DNA of 64,000 nt from Agrostemma githago (taxonomy: Eukaryota; Streptophyta; Magnoliopsida; Caryophyllales; Caryophyllaceae): positions 38,616,778 to 38,680,777 of the forward strand of contig OY288241.1 in NCBI GenBank assembly GCA_958450325.1. The letters run 5' to 3'. How positions within the stretch are numbered: position 1 is the first letter of the stretch; each line of letters starts with the position of its first letter. A program made the translations under genes and the position numbers. The notes beneath the pieces were generated by a model, which was not told the DNA's origin, did not search any database, and worked only from the letters and a program-made list of their open reading frames with translations. Shown in pieces: positions 1 to 13,123 of the stretch.

Positions 1-90
1 TAGGCATGTCTCATGTGATATCGTCTTGTACTTCGTATGTAGGACTAGGGAATATAACAACAATCATTGCATCATTGATTACGTACGAAT

Positions 91-635
91 AGAGATGGCA
101 ACGGACCGGATCCGGACCGGATCCGCATGGATCCAGATCCAGATCCGCACTCCTAGTAGCGGATCCGGATCCGGTCCGGATCCGACGGATCCCAAAAAAG
201 TAGATCCAGATCCGGATCCGTCGGATCTGGACCGGATCCGGATCGGATCCGCGGATCCAATTTCTTACTTAAATTCTACAATTTTTTTAATTAATACGTA
301 TTTGCGATCATATTAATTTTCATAATTGTACAAATAAATTGAATATAAAGATTCATAATCAAAGATTAATAAACTAAAAGAAAAGACTCTTAAAAATAAC
401 CAAAAAAACACAAATTAAAGTTCTAAGTTTTTTATTATTGTTAATTTTTTAATAAAACGGATTTGCGGATCCGGATCCGGATTTATTTATTAAGATCCAG
501 ATCCGGATTCGTTTAAAGATAGCGGATCCGGATCCGGATCCATATCCAACGGATCTCAAAATTTAGGATCCATATCCGATCCGTGCGGACCGGATCTTGC
601 GGATCCGGATCGGATCCCGGATCCGTTGCCATCCC
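91..635. mobile_element. Mutator-like non-autonomous element with GGATCC-rich arms
   Basis: The ends are inverted repeats: GAGATGGCAACGG at 92-104 and its complement CCGTTGCCATCCC at 623-635. They are bordered by an 11 bp direct repeat, TACGTACGAAT, at 80-90 and 636-646. Both arms (about 100-265 and 455-622) consist of runs of GGATCC and CCGGATCCGG units. The centre (270-450) is plain AT-rich DNA. A 9-11 bp target duplication with subterminal repeats fits the Mutator-like superfamily, and many plant MULE-type MITEs have GGGATGGCAA-like ends; the superfamily call is inference. There is no coding capacity. The open frames crossing the arms are by-products of the stop-free repeat. Confidence 0.7.
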
Positions 636-736
636 TACGTACGAATGTATGATGCCCTCAAATGTTTTAATAATGAGTGGTATACATAACATATATAGAT
701 AAATGGAGACATATGATATGATAGCTATAAACAATA

Positions 737-998
737 CTCCCTCTGTTCCAACCAATAGTATACATATTCCTTTTAGGTCCGTTCGAACCAATTGTATATA
801 TTTCCTTATTTGTATACTCATTTAATTATTAAATTACCTAAATAACTCTTCTTACTCCCCACCCCATCCAACCCCCAAACCCTATTAAAAGTTGATAAAG
901 GATAAAATAGTAAGTTCAACATCAAATTATCACTTTCCCACACCACCTAAAATTTTGTGCAAAAAGCATATGTATACTATTGGTTGAAACGGAGGGAG
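737..998. mobile_element. Stowaway-type MITE (Tc1/mariner)
   Basis: The ends are inverted repeats of about 30 bp: CTCCCTCTGTTCCAACCAAT at 737 and the complement of CTCCCTCCGTTTCAACCAAT ending at 998. Both ends continue with AGTATACATAT. TA dinucleotides at 735-736 and 999-1000 are the target duplication. About 262 bp, AT-rich, non-coding. Confidence 0.85.
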
Positions 999-1015
999 TA
1001 ATAACAATAATAATA

Positions 1016-1741
1016 ATTGGGATAAATTGTGTTATCGCTAAGTTGGTAGATTGGGTTTATACTCAACCTGATAAATTGTGGATCAAATGGGTAAATCAAA
1101 TCTACTTGAAGGGGAATAATTGGGATGAGTACTGCCCAATATCATCAGATAATTGGTCATGGAAGGCTATTTGCAAGGTGAAGGAAGTTATGAAACATGG
1201 GTATCTTGATAACGAATGGCAGGAAGCGAGTCGTGGTTACTCTGTTGCTAGTGGATACGAATGGGTTAGAGACAAACTTCCAGCTAAAGCTTGGGCTGAA
1301 GTAGTATGGTGTAACTGGATCATCCCGAAACACTCGGTTATTACTTGGATGGCTCAAATGGGTAGAATGAATACTATGTCTCGACTTCACAGTTTTGGAT
1401 GCACTGAGACTGACAGGTGTTGGTTATGCCAGGATGATTCTGAAACTATAGATCACTTGTTTATGTCTTGTGTTTACAGTAGGAAGATACTGGACTGCAT
1501 TGAAGGTTGGTATGGACCCGTCAAGAGTATGAGCTATCTGTTACTTAGCCCTAGAGATGGGATTAATTGGAAGACTGATGCTGTCGTGTTGGCAGCCTAC
1601 TATTACTATATATGGACTCAACGTAATAATGCTAGAGTTAACGAGATGATATCTAGGCCTGAGTATATTGCAGCAAGAATCAAGAATGATGTGAAAATCC
1701 GGATGAAGGCTATGATGCCTAGTCTCTCTTTGGATTGGTAG
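1016..1741 (+). pseudogene. LINE ORF2 C-terminal fragment (zf-RVT domain)
   Basis: About 240 open codons with the zinc-binding domain that follows the reverse transcriptase in plant L1-type LINEs (zf-RVT family). The motif CWLCQDDSETIDHLFMSC gives the C-x2-C-x7-H-x4-C pattern. Upstream are a typical LPAKAWAEVVW / PKHSVITWMA segment and tryptophan-rich linker sequence. Endonuclease and polymerase domains are missing because the copy is 5' truncated. No ATG is supported: the frame simply enters from the preceding MITE. The frame is intact to its stop at 1739-1741, so the copy is not very old. Confidence 0.8.
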
Positions 1742-1853
1742 GAATGAAATTTTATGTGTAAGGAAGGAACCTGTTCTTTCCTCGTTATGATACAAATTGT
1801 ATTTTGTAAATCCATTATTTTTTTATATATAGAATCACATTTTATCAAAAAAA
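1016..1853 (+). mobile_element. 5'-truncated LINE copy with poly(A) and 13 bp target duplication
   Basis: A 13 bp direct repeat, AACAATAATAATA, flanks the insert at 1003-1015 and 1854-1866. The insert holds the 3' end of a LINE ORF2, a short 3' UTR and a terminal A-run. This structure shows target-primed reverse transcription with 5' truncation. It lies 17 bp downstream of the Stowaway MITE, so the spontaneous open frame runs back into the MITE end; the LINE part begins only at about 1016. Confidence 0.8.
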
Positions 1854-2007
1854 AACAATAATAATACTGTAAAATGAGCGAATAAGAGTGATAAGTGTTG
1901 TTGATTTGATTGGACAATAGCCAGGTAAAATTGTAAAACTGTTTGACTTGGAACATAATCAAGAAATTTCTTCCCTCCTCCTGCCGGCCAAATGCGAAAA
2001 AATAATA

Positions 2008-2214
2008 CTCCCTCCAATTTTTATTTATTTTTTCTGTTTCTTTATTGGGATAAAACACCCTTTCTTCTCTATTTTTATTTTGGGCCATCAACATGTGGTC
2101 TAGAATTACCCTTACATTTCTCTCTCATCTTTCTTCTCTTTTGAGCCACACAATTCTACACCCTTATTTTTCACCCAAAAATCAAAGGGGAAGATAAATA
2201 AAAATCGGAGAAAG
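2008..2214. mobile_element. Stowaway-type MITE
   Basis: Begins CTCCCTCCAATTTTTATTTA after TA at 2006-2007. Ends with the complementary TAAATAAAAATCGGAGAAAG before TA at 2215-2216. The terminal inverted repeat is about 20 bp with a few mismatches. Non-coding. Confidence 0.7.
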
Positions 2215-2216
2215 TA

Positions 2217-2544
2217 CTACTTGTATTATATCAAGTATGTACAATCATAAAAGAAATGAGTCGGTATATCAAAAACATTCCTAAAGGCAAAATGACAAGT
2301 CGAGATAGAAATTTTGTCGATAGAATTACAAAATCTTGTATATGACTTGATTGATTATTAATACAAATTACTTACACTTTCCCCAAAAAAAAAGTATGTA
2401 CAATCATTTCAAAGTTGTTAACCTTTTGTTTATATTTACTGAATTTATATAAGTTTCTGAACTTGAGTTATGGAGCAAGTCTGTGAGTTTAAACATTCGA
2501 TAACTTTTCACTAAGAATTCGTTTGTATAGAAAGAAATGAAGAG
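2217..2544. other. AT-rich intergenic DNA, nothing recognised
   Basis: No convincing reading frame, RNA gene or terminal repeat is visible between the MITE and the retroposon target site. Confidence 0.5.
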
Positions 2545-2997
2545 AAAGAGAGATGCAAATAACAATCTCACCATCAAAACTGCCCCTCTCTAAAAGCTCT
2601 CATTTCTCTCTTTAAAAGCAAAAAACAAAAAACCCTAATAATCCACCATTACAGTCGCCGCCACCCATACTCCCTCCTTTCCCTCAATCAATGCCGGAGA
2701 TGGGGCTTAATGTAGCTCCATCTCCGGCCCTCCTATCATTTTCACAGATTTGAAGTCCTTTTGCATGCTCCTCGGATCGGTCCGTTGGTCACTGATCTCC
2801 TATTCTATGTCGCGTTGTGTTCTGTTTTGGTTTGTTTGGTCTGTTCTGGTGTCTGGCCGTCTCTTGGTGGTTGATCTTGCTCGGTTGCCGTCGACCGATT
2901 TTGCCTCGTCGTTTTGCTTCCGTGTTGGTCGGTCTCTCCCTTTTGGTTTTGTTTGTTTGTCAGGTCGTTGACCTTCCCTAGTGTGTCGACTACTAAT

Positions 2998-3245
2998 GGG
3001 TGTTCCCCCATCCCCTCGCCCCCTTTCCCCACCCGTTGGTTTGTCGATGTTGCTTTTTTCTTGTCTCTTTTGGGTCGGCTCGATCCCGATCTGGTTCGAT
3101 TATTAGAGGGTGTTCCCCCCTCCCCTCGCCCCCCTCCCCCACCCTTTGGTATGTCGTCTTTGTCTTGGTCGAGTCTCCCTTGGGTTCGTTGTTCCTTGTT
3201 AGTCTCGGCTGGGTGTTCCCCTTCCCCTCGCCCCCCTCCCCCACC
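2998..3245 (+). repeat. Three C-rich repeat blocks inside the retroposon
   Basis: Three blocks starting near 2998, 3107 and 3210 each read about GGGTGTTCCCC, then CCCCTCGCCCC, then a C-run and ACC. They are spaced about 105 bp apart. The opposite strand is G-run rich and could form G-quadruplexes. The sequence between the blocks shows only weak similarity. Confidence 0.7.
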
Positions 3246-3949
3246 TTAGCTTTTGTTAGTCTAACTTGGTTCAGGCTTCTGTTTCTTAGTTGGGTCGTTG
3301 TCCATATGGTTCCAGTAGGTTGTTGGTTGTTCTTCGGGTTTGGTTGTCTTGAAGTTCTTCGTTGCTAAGTGTGGGTCGGCCGCTTTGTTGTGTTGGCTTG
3401 CCTCGTCTTTCCGAGGTTTTTCTTTGTTCTTTCTTTGCGATGATGGATAGGTTTTCTTTGCATGTGGTCTTGGGCCTCTTTGGAGTTTGCTGGGGTTTTC
3501 TTAGCTGGGTCATGATCGGAGTGTGATTGCTTTTGGGATAGGTTGGATTATGGTGTAGTGTGGTTTGGTTGTGGTGGTAGTTCTCCATCGATGAACTCAT
3601 CTAACTATATTATGCTACTTTCTTCTTTCGTAATAATCTCCTTCCTGTGGAGAATGCTAAGTACCCTTGATTACAAGGGATTTATGAAGATCGTGGACCC
3701 TGTTTGTGTTAGGTTGTCTTTGGTGGTTACGGCTATGGATATGGTTAGGGGATGTTCCTCATTCTTTCTCCTTGGTTGGCTTCTTCCCTTGGATTGTTGG
3801 TCCTTTGCACGGCTGGTTCGATTACTAAGCTGCAGGAGTTTTATCTCCATCTGGGACAGGTTTTTTAGCTTGGGTTTCCCCGTTTTCTTTCTACGTCCTT
3901 GTGACGTAAGTGCAACTTGTTCTTGTTACTTGTCCGTTCAGAGTAGACA

Positions 3950-4142
3950 GTCTATTGGAATGATCACTCAAGCAGATGTGAAGTGTGCGGAAGCTCGTAC
4001 CATTCCTAATGCTCATTACTTCCAACAGTTGGCCCTTAGGCGTGGTCCTAATTCCTGGTTTATTAATATGTTGTTTAGTATTGTAATTCGATCCCTAAAC
4101 AAAAGAGCGCATACCTTAATGGTTATTGCTCTTACTTTGTAA
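3950..4142 (+). pseudogene. Possible LINE RNase H-like C-terminal remnant
   Basis: The end of a longer open frame reads SLNKRAHTLMVIALTL before the stop at 4140-4142. It resembles the NxxAHxLAxxAL tail of plant LINE RNase H domains. A short 3' UTR and the A-rich tail follow at once, as in a LINE. The catalytic part of the domain is not recognisable upstream, so only a tail remains. The identification rests on one short motif plus position. Confidence 0.45.
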
Positions 4143-4197
4143 TAGGGTGGATTTTGAACCTTTGGCAAAAAAAAAAGAAAAAAAAAGAGAGATGCAA

Positions 4198-4530
4198 GAA
4201 AGGGAGGAAGAAATTGGTTTGTTTGGTTAGGAAAATAGAGGCGAAGGGACTTGGAGGGGGAGGGAAAATGGGTTCCTTGCTTCCATTTTCCTCCTTCAAA
4301 ACAAATCATTTCCCTGTCTAAAGAGATAAAATTTGAAGGAAAAACTCAATATCTTCCTTACTTCCCCTCCCCTCATCTTCCTTCCCTTTCCTTTCCCTCT
4401 CATTTTTTTATTCAAACCCACCTTAAAACTCAAAAAGTTAAAAAATAAATTAAAACTAAAAAATTTTATGATAATAATACTCAAAATCATAAAAAAATCA
4501 ATCGTAGATAAAGTCATGTACAACTAATTA
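4198..4530. other. Strand-asymmetric purine/pyrimidine tract and AT-rich DNA
   Basis: Purine-rich on the plus strand to about 4265, then strongly pyrimidine-rich to about 4420 (repeats of CTTCCTT and CCCCTCCCCTC), then A/T-rich. No coding signal. Confidence 0.5.
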
Positions 4531-4743
4531 CTCCTATCCACTTTTAATCTTCCTACTTTTCTTTTTGGATTGTCCATCTTTAAACTTCCTACTTACAATA
4601 TTTTCTCTTTTGGTAGATTTTTGTGGTCAATATCATTTCTGACTTCACATTTTTTCTCAACTTTCATTTTCTACCACAAACTTAACTTCACTCTTAATTT
4701 TTGTGCCAACTTCCCCATAAAATTTAAATTTGGATGGAGGGAG
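4531..4743. mobile_element. Degenerate Stowaway-type MITE
   Basis: Left end CTCCTATCCACTTTTAATC after TA at 4529-4530. Right end TTTGGATGGAGGGAG before TA at 4744-4745. The inverted ends match only partly, so this is a worn copy or a different subfamily. Confidence 0.5.
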
Positions 4744-4895
4744 TATATAATCAACTGATTGAGTACCTCACCAACTAGGGTGGGTATTCAATTCAATAAT
4801 GAGTAGCTAAGATTCATCATTCATAGCGCTTACTTGCAGCAGAAGAACGTGCGCCCCTGGCCTCCATCTATAGGCTATACGGACTATATAATATA

Positions 4896-5159
4896 CTCCC
4901 TCTGATTCATTTGATTCTTTACGTTTGCTTTATCACACTTGATGATGCATGTTTTGTTTTGTTTATATCGTTATTTACACATTATTAAAAATCGTAAAAG
5001 TTTGATATTCTTAATGTACTCATTAAGACGATTAAAAGAAGATCTCACGTGACTATGTTTTAAGTTATACACTTGAAGTTATACGGAGTAATAGAGATTC
5101 ACTCCACCCATGAATAGTGCCAAAAAGTAAACGTAAAGAAACAAATGAATCGGATGGAG
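4896..5159. mobile_element. Stowaway-type MITE
   Basis: Begins CTCCCTCTGATTCATTTG after TA at 4894-4895. Ends CAAATGAATCGGATGGAG before TA at 5160-5161. The interior (AAAATCGTAAAAGTTTGATA, GTACTCATTAAGACGATTA, CACGTGACTATGTTTTA) resembles the right half of the MITE split by the retrotransposon at 9228-45004, so both belong to one family. Confidence 0.8.
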
Positions 5160-5198
5160 TAGTACACAGAACTATCTATATAACCAATTTGTATAATC

Positions 5199-5447
5199 GA
5201 ATAGGTCTCCTGAGAGACGGTCTCTCATTAACTTTACTGAGAGACTAAGTACAAATGGACGTAACAGTGGTACCAAACCTAATAGAAGTAGGTACGATTA
5301 ACATAAAAGAGTATACGAATATAAAGAGGGTACGCTTCATATAAAAACAGGTCCAAAACAAAGTTGTCAGTCAAGGACACGAAGAGAATATAAAGTGGTA
5401 CTAAAAAGTGATCTCTCAATAAGTTATTGAGAGACCATCTCTCCCAA
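5199..5447. mobile_element. MITE with GAGAGAC inverted ends
   Basis: About 34 bp inverted ends: left GAGAGACGGTCTCTCATTAA (5213 on) and right TTATTGAGAGACCATCTCTC (to 5443), which match when reverse-complemented with few differences. The flanks carry CAATTTGTATAATC (5185-5198) and CAATTTGTGTAATC (5448-5461), which could be a long, slightly worn target duplication. About 250 bp, non-coding. Superfamily not determined. Confidence 0.55.
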
Positions 5448-5461
5448 CAATTTGTGTAATC

Positions 5462-6053
5462 TTACAACTTGGAAAATAAACATACTCCTGCACAATACTC
5501 CAAAATACTCGTACCCCCATACTTTTCAAATGTCGAGCTTGGATTTGTTCGCAAGTAACTCCAAAAAAATTATTCCCTCCATCGCAATAAAAACTATACA
5601 TTTGCTATAAGATCAAGGTAGTGAAAGGATAATTGTTTTGAGTTTATCAAAAAAACAAAACTCAAAATGAAAACTTAAAGTATTGATTGACATACCAAAG
5701 AATGAGAAGGATAAACTATTGACGGAAACAAAATAGTGACTAGAAAATCCAAAAAAAATGTTACCAAACTATTTACATGATCTGAAATTGATTTCCACAA
5801 GAATAACTTTAATACAAGTACTTTATATATAATCCAAAATATATGAATAAATCATGAGAAGAAGTCATGAGAAGAAGTCAATAAGAACAAGAGAAAGTAA
5901 TAAAGTGTTTGTACTACGAGTTTGGTATGCTGACTTGATGATATGGTTTGATTCTAGTAAGAAGAATGACCCAAACAAGGAAAAACAAGAGTTACAAATA
6001 TAAATGGTACATGCATTCATTTACTTACCTTCATTAATACTCTGCACTTCATT
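5462..6053. other. AT-rich DNA, one possible MITE end
   Basis: At 5573-5590 a CCCTCCATCGCAATAAAA stretch resembles a Stowaway end, but I find no partner end. Nothing else is recognised. Confidence 0.4.
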
Positions 6054-8355
6054 TCTCATATCTTAATCTTTTAAAGCAGAAACATTTAAGGCCATTAGAA
6101 TCACCCACCTCAGCAACCACTTGGCATTGATGTGGCATCCACTTGGCATTGAGTTTGCAGTTAAAAAAATAGTTGCAGTTCATTACAATTATATTGTCAC
6201 TCCCACTGCAACCCAAAAAATTCAGAAGAAAAAATACGTAACCTACTGCTAACTTACTAAGAGCAGTTCTGATCTCCAATGAAACCGCTACATGCCTACA
6301 TCACTACCACTTTCCCCTTAATCTCATTTCTCATTATTAGAAACTGCTCATCTTTATTTCAATCCTATAATTTTTATTCACCAATTAATTTCCCCTTGAT
6401 TGTTACTCCTAATTTCTTCAACCGCCATACCAGATCAACTCGGAGAACTTCAAGCGTCGATTAACGATGTTGTACGCGAAATGGAAGGTGGAAAATCGGA
6501 GCTGTGTGGGTGATGCGGTCCAATTTAGGGGTTTCCAACCCCATCAATTGAAACCCAGAAATCATTTATTCATGAATTTATAATGGTGTTTTAGTTACTA
6601 CCCAGAAAAGAAATCATATGGGTTTTGCTGTAGATCAAGTGGAGGTCCGAAAGAGGTAATTGTGAATTTTATTCATATTTTTAGGGTTTTATTTTTGAGA
6701 AAATTGAGATTAGTTAAAGAAAGTTAAAGAATTTTTTTTTTTACATGATTTAATATGTCAACACTTCGAATTTGAGGGAATACACAGGACTCTATTTTCC
6801 TGTTAGCTTTTGCAGGCTTATGTGAACTGGATCCTTCAAGAGATGTAGTTGGCTCAACGTTGCCGCAATAATCAACTGGGTGGATGTAGTCTGTGTATGA
6901 AACTTGATCGAATTCATATTCTGTGATTATTAATTATATTGGTTATTTTATGTTTTCTTTGATATTTGTTTTTTTAATGTGCTCATATCCGTATCAGCAT
7001 TAATTATAATTTTCTTACTGAAAATTATTTCTTGAAATTTAATTATTTCTTGAAATTTAATGGCTACAAAGTATTTACTCGAATATAGACCTGCAATTCA
7101 ACCGAAACAGAAGCTAAAGATCATGATTCTTGGGAGTCGAAACAAATGAGGTTTCATTAATCTTCAAGGCCGGGATGTGCTCTCAGCAGAAACTGATCCT
7201 AAAGAGAAATCTACTTAGGTATCCCAATTTTCCATCTTTTTTCCCCTATTTGAAGTAAACCCACTTCATATTTCAACCTTTTTTTTTATTGTGAAGGTTT
7301 GATTGGTATAGAAATAGAAATTTAACAATCTGGAGTTTGTAAATGATGTGTTCTTAGAAGAGAAATTGTACCATGTTATTGGATCGATGAGTGAGACAGT
7401 GAGATGTAGATTTTGAGTTATTACGGCCTTGTTGGAGTGATTGGAATTTGAAAATTAAGGGAAAGGACAATATATCTGATTCATCTTTGATTCATACTAT
7501 AGCGTTGTTTAATATATTTGATTCAATTTTGTACAACAAGTTTATCGTTTGGAATCCAAAACAATCGCATGCCATTATTTGTACAACAATTGGCGGTTCG
7601 ACAGAGACCACACCCGACGGTGTATCGAACTGATTATAACACTAAAGACGACACTGGGGTATGCCATGCATTGATGCATATAATTCATTGATATTCGTAT
7701 TTTCTGATTCATGCTTTTAGTTTTTGTCGACAATATTCCACAATTTCTGATTACTTTCAACTATGCTTGAATGAGTTAACGTTTTCGAATACGTAAGTGC
7801 GTCTCTGAAATAATCTCGAAATCTTGCAATGATCGAGAGGTAAAATGAATTAATAAATGTGTACTGTATAATTATTGATGTGTACTCTATGAATAAGAGA
7901 GCGTTCACATCATATATTTTCACATTATTTGATAGCGCTATTAATAATTTATTTGATTACTTTAAAATTATGATACTAATTATAAATGCATTTATATGAC
8001 ACAAATTATTGGGTTCAGTTCATATATTTTATCATAATTTCTACCTTATAACTACATATTAGAACTTTATAAATTATTTGAAATATCAATCATTCGGTTG
8101 CTATTTTTTTTAATGTTTGGATATAAGAGTATTAAAATGAGTTTTAAGTTCGAACATTTTTTTCCATTCACATTTCCTCAAAATTTGTGAGAAATATTAA
8201 TATATGTAGACGTTTTTTACTTTGTAGAATAAAATATTTTTTTAGAAATTGTCTCATGGGAACGATCTGATTACAATAATCGTCTCACATATTAATTTGT
8301 ACGGACTATAATTGTTGAAGGAACAACCGCGCAATTTGCGCGGGATTAAAACTAG
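6054..8355 (+). mobile_element. Non-autonomous Helitron
   Basis: The 3' end is diagnostic. A GC-rich hairpin, CCGCGCAA-T-TTGCGCGG (8327-8343), is followed by GATTAAAACTAG ending at 8355 with T next, as in Helitron termini (hairpin, then CTRR, inserted before T). The 5' end is less certain. TCTCATATCTTAATC at 6054 starts with TC and is followed by a CCACTTGGCATTGATGTGGC region (6117-6145) of the kind seen near plant Helitron 5' ends. The base before it is T. No Rep/helicase is encoded, so the element would need a helper. Confidence 0.65.
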
Positions 8356-9130
8356 TAAGAACAATAATCTCAAATAGTTTTATTTCTGTCCTTGATCTTT
8401 GTGTCAAAATCAAAGATAAACAAATGATCAAGACGATGGAGAGAGTACAATATTACATGATGTTTTACTTCCTCCCATCCATTCATTTTTTTTTATATAA
8501 GTTCACAATTTTTTCTCCTAAAAATGAGACCCACGTAAAGAATTGAATGAATTGAAGGAGTAAATAACAATGTTGTAACTTAAAAAGACCCACAAACCTA
8601 GGAGAATTAAAGAAGAGACAAGTTGGACAAAAAATATATTGTTGGTTAAAAAACATTTGTGAGGCAAGTTAAAGATTTAGTTCAAGGTAGATGGAATAAT
8701 GATTGAGCTAGCTGCTCAGGTCACTCAAATGTTCTAAATAATGGAGTAGTAACTAGTAATATGGAGCAAACTGAGAAGAGGCCGGATCGGAGAAGAAGAT
8801 GAAGAAAGTGATAAGACTGTACAAATTTATTTATGGATATAAAATGAAGCAGCTAGCTAGGTAGAATGGAAACGTACGTACATGTGAAAGAAACGAGCCC
8901 CGGCCTGATGATGGGTATTAGGATAGCAAGTACTCGTGTAGTATTGTGTTATGTGTATGTGGGTAATCTCAGCTAGAATAAAAATGGAGTGCGTGGAGGA
9001 TGAAGGAAGTTGAAGAAAATACTACTCCAGTTGCAAACTTACTTATTAGCTTTATTTTCAAATGTGGACGACAATAATGGTCACAAATAGACAACAGCAG
9101 CCTATGTATATCACCAATCACCGTATAATA
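8343..9130. other. AT-rich DNA with a small inverted-end element
   Basis: 8465-8563 may be a short MITE (CTTCCTCCCATCCATTCATT against AATGAATTGAAGGAG). The rest (to 9130) shows no gene or repeat that I can name. The element carrying the long nested insertions starts at 9131. Confidence 0.35.
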
Positions 9131-9227
9131 CTCCCTTCTTCGTTCTTCTTGTCCATTTGATTCTTTTTTATTTACTTTTTCATATTTGTCCATATACATT
9201 TTCTTCTTTCTATAACTTCAATCAAGT
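9131..9227. mobile_element. Left part of a MITE split by the Tat element
   Basis: Starts CTCCCTTCTTCGTTC after TA (9129-9130) and breaks off at CAAGT (9223-9227). The remainder resumes at 45000 after the 35.8 kb insertion. Confidence 0.6.
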
Positions 9228-9235
9228 TGAGGTCT

Positions 9236-11087
<1,852 letters not shown>

Positions 11088-11889
11088 AAGGGATCAAGGG
11101 AGTTTGGTGAAAAGTGGAAAGTTGGGAAGTTGTGTTGTTGGCCATTGATCTTAGGTTGGATGGATGGCTTAGATGAATGATGTTAAAAAAAAAAAGAGTA
11201 AATGTCAGTAACTGACACAGAAGCAGTGGAGAGAGAAAAGGAGAAAAGCAAAAAGCAACCTTTCCCTCAATCAAATTCTCACTTCTTACCACTAGTCTTG
11301 ATCACTCCTTACCACTTGATACTCTCTCATCTTCATCTTCCTCTTCATCTATCAAACAAAAAAAAACATCACCATCTTCAAGATCCATTCATTCGTATAA
11401 CTCCGACCATACTCCGTCAACTACTCCGACCATACTGCGTTTTTAACCCAACATACTCCGTAGTAACTTCGATCATCATACGAAGATATGTTCATCTTCA
11501 TCTTCATCTTCATCATCTTCATCATCTTCATCTTCATCTTCATGCTCATTTTTCTTCATCATCTTCATCTTCATCTTCATCATCATGCTTCTTTTTAACA
11601 CAACATGACGGATAATTATACCAAGGTATGTTTATGCATAAACTTTGATCGTCTTCATTTTTTTAGCTTCTTCTTCATCTTCGATCATCTTCATCTTCTT
11701 CAAACTTTTTTTTATTTTGCATATCTTTTTTTTTGATATTTATAAAATTATTCATCTTCATTATCTAAAAAAAAAGAACAACTTCATCTTTAAGATGAAG
11801 TTTGAAGACGAAGTTGTTCTTTTTTTGTGAGTTGAATGGAGCTTGAAGATGAAGATGAAGACGAACAAGTCATTTAGTGCGTAATGTTT

Positions 11890-13118
11890 TTGCAGAATTG
11901 CAAAGTCACACTCATTATGCTGTACAGTCACACTCATTATGTTGTAGAATCACGCAGATGTACACTCATTGTAGTCACCTATTTAGTTGTATAGTTATAC
12001 TCATTATGCTATATAGTTACACTCGCTATGTTGTAGAATCACGCAGCTGTAGAATACCTTGGGATTAAGGTATCATTCGTTGAATCATCTTCATCTTCAT
12101 GCTTGTTTTATTTTTCATACTTTTTTTTTGTATTTATAAAATTATTCATCTTCATTATCCAAAAAAAATGAAGGTTGAATATGGATGAATGGATGTTGAA
12201 TATTTAATGAATGTTTAGATATTTTCATTTTTTTAAAGTCATAGTCGTTCATTCATCCATATATATTCAACTTTCATTTTTTTTTTGGATATTGAAGATG
12301 AATAATTTTATAAATACAAAAAAAGGTATGAAAAATAAAACAAACATGAAAATGAAGATGGTTAAACGCATGATACCCTAATCCCAAGGTATTCTAGAGC
12401 TGGGTGATTCTACAACATAATGAGTGTGACTATGCAACATACTGAGTGTGACTGTACAACTTAAAGTGTGTGACTATACAACTTAAATTGTGTGACTTTT
12501 TTCAGGTATTTTTTTTATCTACATTCAAGTTTCCACGTTCGTCAAATATCTAATTCCGAACCTCGATGATTTTCAGGTATTTTGTTTTTATCTTTTTAGA
12601 GCATCTTTAAAATAATTAATCATCTTCATCTTCATCCTCATGCTTGTTTTAGTTTTCATTCCTTCTTTTTTTTGGTATTTATAATATTATTTATCTTCAT
12701 TATTCACAAAAAAAAATGAAGGTTGAATATGGATGAAAGAAAGTTGAATATTTAATGAATGTTTAACTAATTTGCTCTGATTCGTATGTATAATCATCTT
12801 TCTAATTATGAATGTGACTTTGATAATGATGATTGAAGAATAATTGACTGTATGGCTTTTATTTTCCATTATACGGTTTCAGTTTTGTAGTCACACACTT
12901 TAGGTTGTACAGTCACACTCATTATATTGTATAGTCACACTCATTATATTGTAGAATCACACAAATTCTTACAGTGATTAGTGTATGTAATCATCTTTGC
13001 TAATGATGATTGAAGTATAAATAAGTACGAGTATAATTTAGTTGTATAGTCACAGAGATTATATTGTAGAGTCACACAGTTAAAGTTGTACAGTCACACT
13101 CATTATGCTGTACAATCA
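11890..13118 (+). repeat. Subterminal arrays of ~20 bp units (TCACACTCATTATG)
   Basis: Forward arrays at about 11905-12050 and 12885-13118, and a reverse array at about 12405-12500. Units vary around GTAGTCACACTCATTATGTT. Arrays of this kind flank many plant DNA transposons and can bind transposase. Their role here is inference. Confidence 0.7.
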
Positions 13119-13123
13119 TGCAG

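Larger units (their letters stand above)
2559..4183 (+). mobile_element. Non-autonomous poly(A) retroposon, LINE-derived 3' end
   Basis: A perfect 14 bp direct repeat, AAAGAGAGATGCAA, flanks the insert at 2545-2558 and 4184-4197. The right end carries an A-rich tail (from 4167). This is a full retroposition footprint of about 1.6 kb. The start resembles a LINE 5' UTR (pyrimidine-rich leader, then AACCCTAA and a GC-rich stretch). The end encodes a LINE-like tail (see 3950-4142). Endonuclease and RT are absent, so it is best explained as an internally deleted LINE mobilised in trans. A processed host transcript is the alternative. Confidence 0.7.

Noticed and set aside
100..265. GGATCC run as a cloning linker or vector artefact
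   Set aside because: The repeats are bounded by inverted ends and an 11 bp target duplication, so they belong to a transposon.
2750..3368. Possible host genes in the GC-rich part of the retroposon
   Set aside because: Overlapping frames on both strands, low-complexity Ser/Pro products, no domain. They lie within the boundaries of a retroposon.
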